IMG/VR virus record: IMGVR_UViG_3300009788_000135
Span: 1-49,427 of that record
Length of the DNA stretch: 49,427 nucleotides
Reading direction: 5' to 3' (one strand)
From: a virus
A program made the position numbers and the translations under genes. Each line of letters opens with the position of its first letter. The stretch's first letter is position 1. Under the pieces are notes generated by a model. That model made no database searches and was not told the DNA's origin. It saw only the letters and a list, made by a program, of their open reading frames with translations. Shown here piece by piece: positions 10,438 through 19,408 of this stretch.

Positions 10438-10652
10438 TGCCGCGGAGAAAAGCGCCAATGGTCACGGTTACAGTCCGATCTCGTGGGCTCGGTGATACTG
10501 TGCGAAAGATAACAACTGCAATAGGCATTGCTAATGTTGTCAGTATCGTAGCGGCAGCGCTCAATGTTGATTGTGGATGTGAAGAACGACGGAAAAAGCT
10601 CAATGAACTTTTTCCATACTGTGTAGATACCGGAATAACGACCGAACAATAA
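10437..10652 (+). CDS. Small conserved phage protein, single hydrophobic helix
   Basis: A 71-residue basic protein with a central hydrophobic stretch (residues about 28-45, AIGIANVVSIVAAALNV). A CGCEERRKKLNELFPY segment follows. The C-x-C-x-ER(K)xxLNxLFPY pattern recurs in small proteins of many tailed phages and is of unknown function. The start overlaps the previous stop. The hydrophobic stretch could be a membrane helix or a buried virion helix. Confidence 0.65.
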   Translation: MPRRKAPMVTVTVRSRGLGDTVRKITTAIGIANVVSIVAAALNVDCGCEERRKKLNELFPYCVDTGITTEQ

Positions 10653-10663
10653 GGAGCAGAAAC

Positions 10664-11287
10664 ATGAGTATAGGGCTGAGAGCGGCGTTTCGGACGCAGG
10701 GTAAAGGCATTGCAGGCCGTCAGGCGCAGACAGCAGCGAACACTGCTGCTACTCTGGCTTCAATCGAAGTTGCAAAGGTCGGCACGACAGCCGCAAAGCG
10801 ACAGTTGCAGTGGGCTACTCAGGATCGAGCAGCAAACGTCGGTGCGGCGGCCGGGGTTGGTGATAGTATGCAGCAGATGATCGATAACTATAACCGTGCC
10901 TACGGCGAGGCTAAAGACGTGAACGAAGCCCGCTACCAGCAGCAACTGGGCATCGCCGATGCGACAACCGGCCAAAGGATGGCCGACGTGTCGAGCGCTT
11001 TCGGTCGACAGGGTTCTGATATCGCGCAGCGACTTGCCGGGCTCGGCATGTCAAATACAACTGTTGCGCCGACTATGCAGCTTGGAGTTGAGCGAGAAAG
11101 ACAATCGGCCCTCAATCGAACGGCTGATGAGATGCAACAGACGAAACTTGGAATCATTGGAGCCAGGGAGGACAGGTTCCCTGATCTTGGTTCGCTTCAG
11201 TCGACACTGGCAGGAGCTGCATCTGGGAAAATGACCCCGCAGGTCGCGGCGATGCTGAAGGCATTTGGAAACATCAGGAGCGTTTAA
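10664..11287 (+). CDS. Probable internal virion protein
   Basis: A 207-residue Ala/Gln-rich helical protein with no transmembrane segment (repeated AANTAATLASIEVAK-like helices). It is preceded by AAGGAG seven bases before ATG and its stop overlaps the next start (TAATG). Size, helix content and place before two larger helical proteins match the first of the three internal (ejection) proteins found in podovirus late operons. The family is not identified. Confidence 0.55.
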   Translation: MSIGLRAAFRTQGKGIAGRQAQTAANTAATLASIEVAKVGTTAAKRQLQWATQDRAANVGAAAGVGDSMQQMIDNYNRAYGEAKDVNEARYQQQLGIADATTGQRMADVSSAFGRQGSDIAQRLAGLGMSNTTVAPTMQLGVERERQSALNRTADEMQQTKLGIIGAREDRFPDLGSLQSTLAGAASGKMTPQVAAMLKAFGNIRSV

Positions 11288-12369
11288 TGGCAATCAGAAT
11301 AGAACGCGGTGGAAGTGGCAGCGATACGGCCGGACAAATCCTTGCCCAGGCTGGTCAAGGCGAAGCCAACCGCCAGCAACAGACGCTTCAGGCTTTATTG
11401 CAGCTCGCCGGTGCAGCACGCCCCGGCCCTGTCGGTGGCGGAGGCGGAGGCGGCGGAGGCGGGGCCGGATACGACGAAAGGGCGCTGGCTATCCAGAAGC
11501 TTAATAGTGCCCGGGCCATGAAGACGGAGGAGATCCAGGCCCAGGCTAAGCGAGACCAGCAGGCGGCCGACCAGGCGACTGCAAAGACAGCCGTGAAATT
11601 CGGGCTAGATGAGCAGGTTCGTGAGCAAGAGTTCGAGAACACGGTCAGGGAAAAGCAGGAAGCAGCAAGGCTTGAGGCCGAGAACTTCGATTATGAGTAT
11701 TCTCAGAAGTCGAAGCAGAGAATTGCCAGGATCAATCAGGCAAGACAGACACTTCGCACTAGCGAAGATTTCACCCCAGACGAGAAAGCAGATGGAGAAC
11801 GGGAGTTGACTCGTCAACTGATGGGAATAACCCAGGATGCAATGCCGGCTGATCGGAACAGGTGGAAGGGTGACCCCAGGAAAGCTCCCGGGAACGGGGA
11901 GACCTGGCAGGATGAAGATGGTAATACCATGACAACGGGGCCGGATGGAGTGCCGAAGCTCATCTTGCAATACAAACAAAGCCGTGCGTATCAGGAGCTA
12001 GAACTGAAAGCTGAGCGAGCACAAAAGGTCGAGGACAAGCAGGCTGAATTGCAATCCAGCCGACGGGACAGTTACATGGAACTCTTGACCGGCGAAGTAA
12101 CGGAGACGATAGGCGGGATTGAAGAAAAGCGCAAGCGAACGTCAGGCGAGGCCCAGGAAATCATGGCTAAACTGGATGCTTTTGACGCCGTAGGGCATGG
12201 TGAAGCTCCCCAGACTTTACAGGCTCCACAGATGACGGCCGAGAATGCGGACGTGATTTATGAGAGCCTCAATCCAGGTGACGAGTACATTGGTCCTGAT
12301 GGACAGCGACGACGTAAGCCTGGCTTACTTCCGCAGCAACCGATACCGATGAATATTCCGCAGTTCTAA
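11287..12369 (+). CDS. Probable internal virion protein, coiled coil with poly-Gly linker
   Basis: A 360-residue charged, Gln/Glu/Lys-rich protein. Residues about 1-42 are helical, then a run of ten glycines starting near residue 50 separates this from a long predicted coiled coil (residues about 65-165 and 230-285). The end is Pro/Gln-rich. It is co-translated with the gene before it and lies 11 bases before the very large ejection-type protein. An internal virion or core role is inferred from composition and neighbourhood. Confidence 0.55.
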   Translation: MAIRIERGGSGSDTAGQILAQAGQGEANRQQQTLQALLQLAGAARPGPVGGGGGGGGGGAGYDERALAIQKLNSARAMKTEEIQAQAKRDQQAADQATAKTAVKFGLDEQVREQEFENTVREKQEAARLEAENFDYEYSQKSKQRIARINQARQTLRTSEDFTPDEKADGERELTRQLMGITQDAMPADRNRWKGDPRKAPGNGETWQDEDGNTMTTGPDGVPKLILQYKQSRAYQELELKAERAQKVEDKQAELQSSRRDSYMELLTGEVTETIGGIEEKRKRTSGEAQEIMAKLDAFDAVGHGEAPQTLQAPQMTAENADVIYESLNPGDEYIGPDGQRRRKPGLLPQQPIPMNIPQF

Positions 12370-12380
12370 AAGGAAAAGTA

Positions 12381-15300
12381 ATGGGCTGGAGAGACGGCGA
12401 GATCGTAGCTGGCACAGGGTCCTGGCAGGATGGTGAGCCCGTAAGAGTAGCGCCAAGTGGGCCTGGGTCCTGGCAAGGCGGCAGGATTGTGGAACCAGAA
12501 CAGCCTGCACTTACTGAGGAGCAGAGGGAGCACTTCTTGCTGGCCGCCAAGAGAGAAGCGGCATTAGCTTCAGAATGGGAGAAGTCTAGTAAGTCGAATC
12601 TTCCAGGGTTTAGGTCCATGGCTATCCAGATGGGGGCAAACATTGCCTCGCCGGTTGCCAGGCTACTCGGTCAAGGTGAGCGAGCAGATCAACTGAATCG
12701 GCTGGCAACTGCTGCCGGGCAAGTTCAGGAAGAAAGGGAAAAAGGCGGGCCGATCCCAGACTGGCTGCAACGAGCCGCAAGGGGTGCCGGCGTGTCGATT
12801 GGAACTGCCGGAGCGGCAGGCATGTTCACGGGTCCATACGGTATTATCGGATCATTCTCTGCACAAGAAGGCAATCGAGCTTGGACTGAAGGGAAAGATG
12901 CTGGGCTCAAGGGCAAGAAGCTTGCTGAGTATGTCCTGAAGCAGGCTACGATCGAAGCCGTGCCAGCGCTTGTCATGCAGAAGTTGGGGTTGGGTGGCTT
13001 TGAAAAGATACTTGGTGGAAAACAGGCTGCTTCCGCTGGCTTGAGAGAAGGCTTTAAGCGAGCTGGACTGAATCTTGCGACGGAACTTCCTGAGGAGTTA
13101 GTAACAGAGCTTGCGCATAATTTTGAGTCTGCGTTTTCAGGCGTTGATCCGAACGCAATGAGTGCCGAGAACATCCAGCAGACAGTCCTTGATACCGTTG
13201 CTCAGACCGTCCTTGCCATGGGCGCAGCCAGTGTGCCTAGCCTGGCAGCAGCACACAAAGAAGGGAAGGTTGGCAAGAAAGACAGAGCGAAGACTGCCCT
13301 TGTCGAGTCTGCTGAGTCCGGTGTGCCCATATCTCGTAAGCAGTGGCGAAAACTAGACCTTCCAGAGAACGAGGGTCGCAGTCAGGCCGATCGTTTAGAG
13401 GCCGCAAAAGGGGCTTCCGCAGAGATTAGAGCGGCCGAGGCGGCAGCAATAGAACAGCAGGTACAGCCTGGAGCTGTCGAGGAGCTCACACAGGACCCCA
13501 GGCCCCCCCAGGAAGCCGCTCAGGCGACTCCGCAGGCAGAACCCGGCGAGCAGCCGGTCCAGCCTCCGGTGGCCCCAGAAGGCGGCTTGGGGGCCCCTCC
13601 AGTGCCGCCTGGTGAGACTGAGAGCCAGTCGTTCGAGGCCATGGTGGCCGCCTCGCCAGTACCCCCTCAAGAGTCGGCCCAGAGGAATCTTACCAAGCAG
13701 GTCTCCGCGGCTAAGCAGCCGATTGGCGAGGCGAAAGGTCTAGTCAAGGACGAGAATGGGAGCATCTCAGTCCCGGTCGAGACGTTCGCGAAGGCATGGC
13801 GAGGGACAAAGACGCTGCTCAAGCGAGGTTTTGCCACAGGTGGACTGCTCCCAGAAGTCGTCCAGACAGTGAAACTACGGAAGGAGGGACAGCAGGCAAA
13901 GCTTTCGAGGCAGATCAGTGAAGCTCAAAGCGACTACAAGACCGCAGCAAAAGAGACTTATGGAACCAAGAATCCGTCAGCCGTACACACCGAAGAAATC
14001 AGCGATGTGCTTGGTGGCAGGTCTGACATCAGCACGCTTCCTGATTCCATGCAGGACTCAGTGGCTGCTATGCGATCTGGAATAGATGCCAGCTCTCGTG
14101 AGCTCATTCGATCCGGGGCCGTCCAGGGTGCGCTGGCGGCGATTGTCGCGAGGAATACTGGAGTCTATCTGACCAGAACGTTCAGGGCATTTTCTGATCC
14201 GAAGTGGCCAAGCAAGGTTCCAGAGAAAGTGATGAACCGGGCGATTGCCCTGATACGGGCAGAGTATCCAGGCAAGACTGAGGCTGAAGTGCATGGGCTT
14301 ATTGCGGCAATCCTTTATGAGGGCAAGGCGGCACAGACTCCGCTTGCCCTCATACGCAGGGCGTCGCTCGGTGCTAAGGATCTCGGCATCCTCAGGAAAA
14401 GAAATCTTGAGATACCGGAAGAGATCCTGGACTTGTTAGGCGAGAATCGTGATCCACTTGTGAATTACACACAGAGCATGGCGAAGATTGGTAGCCTGAT
14501 CGCCAACCACAAATTCCTGACGGAAGTTCGCGAGGCCGGCTTGGCTGGTGGATTCTTCAGCGAGGTGCCGACGGTCAATGAGTTCGGTGAGATGAAGACT
14601 AAGATTGCTAAGGAAGGCACCGCGTCAATGGAGCCACTCAGTGGACTCTACACGACGCCTGAGATTGCAGATGCGTTCATGCGGGCAACCGACCCAAAGA
14701 AAATCGGGCCGATCCTGCGGGCGTACTACAGATTAAACGCGCTGGTCAAGACATCTAAGACCGTCTATTCGCCGCAGGCGATCGTTAGGAACTTCATAGC
14801 CAACCCCCTGATCGCAATCAAGAACGGGCACATAGACCTCACCGGAGATTACCTCGGCCAGGCAAAAGACTTTTGGAAGGCGGTGAAGGCGACCGGGAAA
14901 GATATCACGCCAGACTGGGCGAAGCGTCTTTCTAATAGGGTTTTGCCACAATTTGTCAATAATCTCCTTGCTATGAATGAAAAGGAGTTCAGGGCATATA
15001 TGTCCCGGACTGCCGAGGCCGGCGTGATTGGGCACGATGTTATTGTTGGTGAGTTAAAGGCAACGCTGAAAGACGCTGGGCTATTTGGTGCAGACGCAGA
15101 CATCGCAGGGGCGGACGCGCAGAGGCGCGGAAAAACACTCGCAGCATTTAGGGTGGCTGGGAAACAAGCAGTCAGTATCTATCAGGCTGGCGACTCAGTG
15201 TGGAAGCTTTTCGGCTGGAACCGCGAGATGAAGGCGTACCACAAGGCATACCCGGACATGCCTCAGGCGGAACTTGAACAGGCAGCCGCCGACATAGTGA

Positions 15301-16490
15301 CTGATGTATACCCGACATACTCTAAGACGTCTGAGTTCGTTGGCTTAATGCGTAAGAATATACTGACTGGATCGTTCGTCAGCTTTCCAGCCGAGATAAT
15401 TCGCACATCGTTCAACACCATGGAGCTGACCCGTAAGGAAATGACATCGGACAATCCAGAGGTACAGAAGATTGGGTATCGCAGGCTTACTGGCATGATA
15501 TCCGCTGCGACCATTTCGATTGGCGTGCCGATCATGTCAAGGTTTATTGCTGGAGTCTCAGCAGATGACGAAGACGACATGCGGAAGTTCATGCCAGAGT
15601 GGCAGAGGAACAGTCATGTTGTGCATCTTAGTAAATCTAAGGCCGGGAACAATCGCTATATTGATATGTCGTATGCTGACCCGCATTCTATAATTGTGAA
15701 ACCATTGAAGGCATTTTTTGCCGGCGCAAAAGAAGACGACATCAAAGCAGCATTCGAGGAGAGCTTCCGAGAATTCTTTGACCCGTTCATCAGCGAAGAG
15801 ATTCTCATCAAGGCCCTGTCCGAAGCATGGCGAAATTCCAAGGGAGCCAACGGACTGGATGTCTACAATAAGGAAGACACTACATTTCAAAAAGGACTGA
15901 CCATTGGACAGCATGTCGGCAGAGCATTCCTGCCCGGAGCAGCCGTTTCCGCAGAGAGGATCGGTCGCGGGATGGCCGGTAAAGTGGAGCGAACCGGCAA
16001 GGTTCGCGACCCAGCAATCGAGGCGATTTCTGTGGTGACGGGGCAACGGATTGAAGAGATGGACATTCGGCAGAATTTATCCTATATCTCCAGGAGCTTC
16101 AGCGGCAGCCTCCGAGACTCAGAAAGCATCTTTCGTAGCGTGGTCAATAATCGGGGGAGCGTTAGTGAGAGTTCGATCATCGCTGCGTATGAGCGGTCCG
16201 ACAACGCACGCAGGGACGCATTTAAGGAGATGACTGAGGTTGCTAATGCTGCTGTGCGGCTCGGCGTACCAGCCGCAGAAGTGGTTACCATTATGAGGGA
16301 ACAAGGGCTGACAAGCAATGATGTGGTGCGTGTGATGCGGGGGACATATGAACCATATCAGCCGACAAAAGCGAGGCTCAAGACGATGCAGCGGTATAAC
16401 CCCGGTGAATTTGCGGGGCGGCGTGAAGCCTGGGGCGCTGCATGGCAATCTGCCATCAATCCTGAGGCAGGCGAGCCGGCTGTACAGTAG
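12381..16490 (+). CDS. Large internal virion/ejection protein
   Basis: A 1369-residue protein, the second-largest in the window. The N-terminus has three W-x-x-G repeats within 35 residues (GWRDG, SWQDG, SWQGG). Residues about 55-320 are helical with an Ala/Gly-rich hydrophobic stretch near residue 140 (GAGVSIGTAGAAGMFTG). A Pro/Gln/Glu linker follows (residues about 350-420). The long helical C-terminal half includes TSKTVYSPQAIVRNFIAN, which resembles large polyvalent-protein-associated domains of phage ejection proteins (I recall LPD38). I see no lytic-transglycosylase or peptidase motif. It probably enters the host envelope with the DNA. Confidence 0.65.
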   Translation: MGWRDGEIVAGTGSWQDGEPVRVAPSGPGSWQGGRIVEPEQPALTEEQREHFLLAAKREAALASEWEKSSKSNLPGFRSMAIQMGANIASPVARLLGQGERADQLNRLATAAGQVQEEREKGGPIPDWLQRAARGAGVSIGTAGAAGMFTGPYGIIGSFSAQEGNRAWTEGKDAGLKGKKLAEYVLKQATIEAVPALVMQKLGLGGFEKILGGKQAASAGLREGFKRAGLNLATELPEELVTELAHNFESAFSGVDPNAMSAENIQQTVLDTVAQTVLAMGAASVPSLAAAHKEGKVGKKDRAKTALVESAESGVPISRKQWRKLDLPENEGRSQADRLEAAKGASAEIRAAEAAAIEQQVQPGAVEELTQDPRPPQEAAQATPQAEPGEQPVQPPVAPEGGLGAPPVPPGETESQSFEAMVAASPVPPQESAQRNLTKQVSAAKQPIGEAKGLVKDENGSISVPVETFAKAWRGTKTLLKRGFATGGLLPEVVQTVKLRKEGQQAKLSRQISEAQSDYKTAAKETYGTKNPSAVHTEEISDVLGGRSDISTLPDSMQDSVAAMRSGIDASSRELIRSGAVQGALAAIVARNTGVYLTRTFRAFSDPKWPSKVPEKVMNRAIALIRAEYPGKTEAEVHGLIAAILYEGKAAQTPLALIRRASLGAKDLGILRKRNLEIPEEILDLLGENRDPLVNYTQSMAKIGSLIANHKFLTEVREAGLAGGFFSEVPTVNEFGEMKTKIAKEGTASMEPLSGLYTTPEIADAFMRATDPKKIGPILRAYYRLNALVKTSKTVYSPQAIVRNFIANPLIAIKNGHIDLTGDYLGQAKDFWKAVKATGKDITPDWAKRLSNRVLPQFVNNLLAMNEKEFRAYMSRTAEAGVIGHDVIVGELKATLKDAGLFGADADIAGADAQRRGKTLAAFRVAGKQAVSIYQAGDSVWKLFGWNREMKAYHKAYPDMPQAELEQAAADIVTDVYPTYSKTSEFVGLMRKNILTGSFVSFPAEIIRTSFNTMELTRKEMTSDNPEVQKIGYRRLTGMISAATISIGVPIMSRFIAGVSADDEDDMRKFMPEWQRNSHVVHLSKSKAGNNRYIDMSYADPHSIIVKPLKAFFAGAKEDDIKAAFEESFREFFDPFISEEILIKALSEAWRNSKGANGLDVYNKEDTTFQKGLTIGQHVGRAFLPGAAVSAERIGRGMAGKVERTGKVRDPAIEAISVVTGQRIEEMDIRQNLSYISRSFSGSLRDSESIFRSVVNNRGSVSESSIIAAYERSDNARRDAFKEMTEVANAAVRLGVPAAEVVTIMREQGLTSNDVVRVMRGTYEPYQPTKARLKTMQRYNPGEFAGRREAWGAAWQSAINPEAGEPAVQ

Positions 16491-16554
16491 AATTTTTGTC
16501 ATAATGAACGCTGATTAAACTGAAGAGAACGCTTCTTTTCCAGGGTGCCAGCAG

Positions 16555-17133
16555 ATGAAACCAGTCAATCTCTACGTCAAGCCAGGAGACATTATCGGCT
16601 TTAGCGGCAAGTCTCTGCGTAGCGATGCGATCAACATTGTAACTGGCGGCATTCCAAGATGGGGGATCAGTCATGTAGGAATTATTGGTGACCGTCACGG
16701 CAGTAGGTATCTTTTTGAGGCCTCGGACAAATTGAACTGGTGTGAAATTCGTCACGAGATGTCCCGTGGCGTTCAGGCTCACCTCCTGGACGATGTACTT
16801 GAAAGTTACAATGGTCGGGTATGGCACTACAGCCTTTATCGCAGGCTTTACCAACACGAGGATTTTCGGCTGTCTGCGTTCCTGCATGGATCGCTTGGCA
16901 CGCCGTACGATCGAGCAGGCGCAATTCAGTCCGGCGGATTCCTATGGGGGCTTCTCAACTCGAAGCTGCGTGGCGAGTCGCTCACTGAAGATTTCTGTTC
17001 CGAGGTGTGTGCCGCCGCCGAGTCGCGCATCGGCATTTTTCCAACAACCAACGCAAGTCGTTGGAATCCTAACAAGCTGGTTCGTACAATGCGACGTGCC
17101 GGCCTCCTTCACCGTCCAATGAGGTTAAAATGA
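16555..17133 (+). CDS. Permuted NlpC/P60-type (YiiX-like) amidase/peptidase
   Basis: A 192-residue protein with the layout of circularly permuted papain-fold enzymes. GDIIGF is at 11-16, the putative catalytic His is in SHVGIIG (H40), LFEAS follows, GTPYDRAG is at 115-122, and the putative Cys nucleophile is in FCSEVC (C148). Such enzymes cut peptide or amide bonds, in several phages within peptidoglycan. It begins the cassette after the virion genes, and its stop overlaps the start of a 24-residue peptide. There is no signal peptide, so a holin-type exit or virion packaging would be needed. It is the best endolysin candidate in the window; a virion-associated hydrolase is the alternative. 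Confidence 0.65.
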   Translation: MKPVNLYVKPGDIIGFSGKSLRSDAINIVTGGIPRWGISHVGIIGDRHGSRYLFEASDKLNWCEIRHEMSRGVQAHLLDDVLESYNGRVWHYSLYRRLYQHEDFRLSAFLHGSLGTPYDRAGAIQSGGFLWGLLNSKLRGESLTEDFCSEVCAAAESRIGIFPTTNASRWNPNKLVRTMRRAGLLHRPMRLK

Positions 17134-17204
17134 GTAAAGTCAACTGTCTTGTTACTGCTATCGTCAAGTTTCTGAAAAGTCTGGCCTCGATCAAGAAATC
17201 GTAA
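17130..17204 (+). CDS. 24-residue amphipathic peptide
   Basis: The frame MSKVNCLVTAIVKFLKSLASIKKS is preceded by GAGG six bases before ATG and overlaps the upstream stop as ATGA. The peptide has alternating hydrophobic and Lys/Ser positions over its whole length, giving one amphipathic, net positive helix. That is a form seen in small membrane-active peptides. It lies between a cell-wall hydrolase and a membrane protease. A lysis role is plausible; no homology is claimed. Confidence 0.45.
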   Translation: MSKVNCLVTAIVKFLKSLASIKKS

Positions 17205-17247
17205 CCGGACGTTCCCAAGTTCTTTTCGTAAGAAGAGAGGAGACACT

Positions 17248-18351
17248 ATGAGTCTGAGACCAGTGAAACCAACATTTTGGGATTATGCTGTGGTTTTTTT
17301 GCTTCCAATAGTCATTGTATTTGCCATCACGTCCCTCGTGCTGTGGGCCACGTCTGCACCGGCCGCCATGGTGGATTGCATCAGCGCCACCTGCCGTGTG
17401 ACATCTGTGGAAGGCGATAAAGTAACTGGCGTCGGCACCGGCTGTGTGTTTGAGATCAGCAACGGCAATGTGTTTGTGCTGACCAATGCCCATGTGGCCG
17501 ACAGAGACAGAATGAAGGTGGAATTCTGGGAAGACGGACATTTGTCAAGGCCGCTTTATGGCAGCACTGTCATGCGCTCCGTTAGTCGGGATATTGCGGT
17601 CATTTCGATCGATGCTGCTGTCTTTGGACAGTCACTTCCGAACGTCATTCCAATAGCACCACTGAATACACAACTACACATCGGACAAACCATTACCTCG
17701 GTTGGCTGTGCAAACAGTGCGTGGGCGACGGCGTTTAAGGGGCACATACGTAACCCTGTTGATGATGTGGGTGGCTTGATTGCGTTCGATCCAACGCCTG
17801 CGCTGGGCCGCAGTGGATCGGCAATCTTCGATGAAGATGGTAAACACATCGTAGCATTGTTGCGAGCTCAGAGGCTGGAATACAAGGACGGCCCTCCGAT
17901 CTACGGCCTTGCCGTGAGCATCCGAGACATCTGGGCTTCGCTGTATGGCGACATGGTGGACACAGGTCGCACCATAAAGGATCGCGAGACCTTTTGGCCC
18001 CCGGCCATTCAGGAGCAAGTCCCGGTGCAGTGTGGGCCAAGGGGCTGTCCAACGCCGGGAGGGTCGGGGCAGCGTGTCCTGCCGTACCGACAGCGACAGG
18101 ACGACATCGATCGCCGTCAAGACAGGCGGATTGATGATCTGTATCCGACCAAGCCATTCGAGGTTCCGAAGCTTGAGGTGGAGCCTCCGGCGGACGGAGG
18201 GAATGTTCACGAGTCGGCCCCGCCGCCTCCGGTCGTCAAAGAGCGTGGGCCACCTATCGGCTTCATTGTCGGATTCCTGCTACTTGCGGCTGGTGTTGGT
18301 ATGGTACTCGGCCTCGCTGTTCAGTGGAAGGCAACCTATCCGAAGTTGTAA
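17248..18351 (+). CDS. Membrane-anchored trypsin-like serine protease
   Basis: A 367-residue protein. An N-terminal membrane segment (residues about 13-34) is followed by a chymotrypsin/HtrA-type protease domain (about 45-235). The triad is visible: His82 in LTNAHVAD, Asp115 in SRDIAVIS and Ser189 in GRSGSAIF. After it come a CGPRGCP element, a charged Arg/Asp-rich stretch and a Pro-rich linker. A second membrane segment near the C-terminus (about 337-358) precedes a short basic tail. No PDZ domain is seen. AGAGGAG precedes the start. It lies in the lysis region between a hydrolase and small membrane proteins. Possible roles are trimming of envelope or lysis proteins, superinfection exclusion, or prohead maturation; the membrane anchors argue against maturation. 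Confidence 0.8.
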   Translation: MSLRPVKPTFWDYAVVFLLPIVIVFAITSLVLWATSAPAAMVDCISATCRVTSVEGDKVTGVGTGCVFEISNGNVFVLTNAHVADRDRMKVEFWEDGHLSRPLYGSTVMRSVSRDIAVISIDAAVFGQSLPNVIPIAPLNTQLHIGQTITSVGCANSAWATAFKGHIRNPVDDVGGLIAFDPTPALGRSGSAIFDEDGKHIVALLRAQRLEYKDGPPIYGLAVSIRDIWASLYGDMVDTGRTIKDRETFWPPAIQEQVPVQCGPRGCPTPGGSGQRVLPYRQRQDDIDRRQDRRIDDLYPTKPFEVPKLEVEPPADGGNVHESAPPPPVVKERGPPIGFIVGFLLLAAGVGMVLGLAVQWKATYPKL

Positions 18352-18367
18352 CGAAGGAGGGATGCAC

Positions 18368-18511
18368 ATGGAGAGTCATGCTATCAGTATCGTTCTGTGG
18401 TGTCTTCTGGGGGTATTTGCTCTTGCATTCGTCTTGCATGTGATGATGCTGATTGACTGCATCAGATACAAGGTCAAGAAGCCAACCTCCAGGCGATCAA
18501 AGCGTTCGTAA
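18368..18511 (+). CDS. Small single-span membrane protein, holin-like
   Basis: A 47-residue protein with one strong membrane helix (residues about 6-32, IVLWCLLGVFALAFVLHVMM) and a very basic C-terminus (KKPTSRRSKRS). The ATG at 18368 is chosen over the one at 18362 because it is eight bases from AAGGAGG. Size, single helix, positive tail and position after the protease fit a small holin or lysis regulator, but no family can be named. Confidence 0.55.
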   Translation: MESHAISIVLWCLLGVFALAFVLHVMMLIDCIRYKVKKPTSRRSKRS

Positions 18512-18556
18512 GCTCAGTTTTTCTATCAATGAGAAAGTAACGAAAGAGAGTTCATT

Positions 18557-18949
18557 ATGGTCAGTCTCGTTATCAATGTTGTTCTCGGAGCCCTTGTGCT
18601 CGGAGCGGCCTGCTACTATGTCGTTCGTTGGATGTTTCGCAAGGATACGGAGATCGAAGATCGTCGCCGAGCTGCGGCCGAGCTTGCTGGCGTACTGTCT
18701 GGTCTTGGGCTGCGGAAGATCCCGGACTTCCTGATCGACTACAGCGTCGGTGACTACAGCGGCATGGGGAAGAAGATCGCAGACCTGGCGCGACTTTTCT
18801 TGTCGGGTGAAGCCGCCGTGCTCGAAGAATTCAAGGAGGCATTCGGTAGAGTGCTCGATGCCAAGCTGAAGACCCCTGAGGGCCGGGCGTACATCCGTGT
18901 CAAGCTGGAAGACTCCGATACGGCAGACCCTAGCCCCGTCGCGAAATAA
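18557..18949 (+). CDS. Membrane-anchored small protein, lysis region
   Basis: A 130-residue protein with an N-terminal membrane helix (residues 4-24, LVINVVLGALVLGAACYYVV) then a charged helical cytoplasmic or periplasmic part. It is preceded by GAAAGAGA and followed by a strong terminator. It is not recognised as a family. A holin or Rz-like role is possible from topology alone, but it lacks the long Lys/Glu coiled coil of typical i-spanins. Confidence 0.5.
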   Translation: MVSLVINVVLGALVLGAACYYVVRWMFRKDTEIEDRRRAAAELAGVLSGLGLRKIPDFLIDYSVGDYSGMGKKIADLARLFLSGEAAVLEEFKEAFGRVLDAKLKTPEGRAYIRVKLEDSDTADPSPVAK

Positions 18950-18979
18950 CCACCCCCAGGGCAAGAAGAAGGCCTCGCT

Positions 18980-19023
18980 GACCAGCCGGGGCAACCTACC
19001 AGAGCCCTCGGCTGGTCGTTTTT
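18980..19023 (+). terminator. Rho-independent terminator
   Basis: GACCAGCCG-GGGC pairs with GCCC-TCGGCTGGTC across an 11-base loop and is followed by TTTTT. It ends the run of membrane genes, leaving two further small genes beyond it. Confidence 0.9.
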
Positions 19024-19045
19024 ATAGAAAAGAAGAAAGGAAGAC

Positions 19046-19408
19046 ATGAAAGAAGAACACTTTGGTCTCGCTGTTGGTTTCTTGCTCCTTGCGGTGACCA
19101 TTTTGTGCGCGTGCATGGCTGGTTGCTCGCATCAAATGGGGCCCGACACTTATGATTATTCCATGTATACCGTGGTCGCATACATGGACGATCAATGCGA
19201 CCCGTGCCAAGAGGTAAAGCAGTCCCTTGAGCTCCTTGAGGCGGCTGGAGCTCGGGTCATCATTGTTGATGTCCATGAGGACCCACGCAAAGCAGAAATA
19301 TGGGGCGTCACGGACGTTCCAACTTTTTTCATTTCCTCACCTCACAGTGACACGATCCGCACGTACACCATTGAAACGGTCTTGGCCGTGTGCGGGGGCT
19401 ACTTGTGA
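19046..19408 (+). CDS. Thioredoxin-fold lipoprotein
   Basis: A 120-residue protein with a type II signal peptide: hydrophobic core residues 7-22, then a CMAGC lipobox with Cys27 as the likely lipid anchor. A thioredoxin-like domain follows with a CDPC active-site pair (Cys51, Cys54), beta strand VIIVDV, and a cis-Pro motif DVPTFF (Pro92). It would sit on the periplasmic face of a membrane and could reduce or form disulphides. AAAGGAAG precedes the ATG. It follows a terminator and is co-translated with the next gene. A thiol-redox lipoprotein in a phage lysis region is unusual; an o-spanin-like or envelope-modifying role is speculative. Confidence 0.7.
   Translation: MKEEHFGLAVGFLLLAVTILCACMAGCSHQMGPDTYDYSMYTVVAYMDDQCDPCQEVKQSLELLEAAGARVIIVDVHEDPRKAEIWGVTDVPTFFISSPHSDTIRTYTIETVLAVCGGYL

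Noticed and set aside
16491-16554. Hairpin GAAG...CTTC with T-rich tail after the large ejection gene
   Set aside because: The stem is only four pairs, too short to call a terminator.
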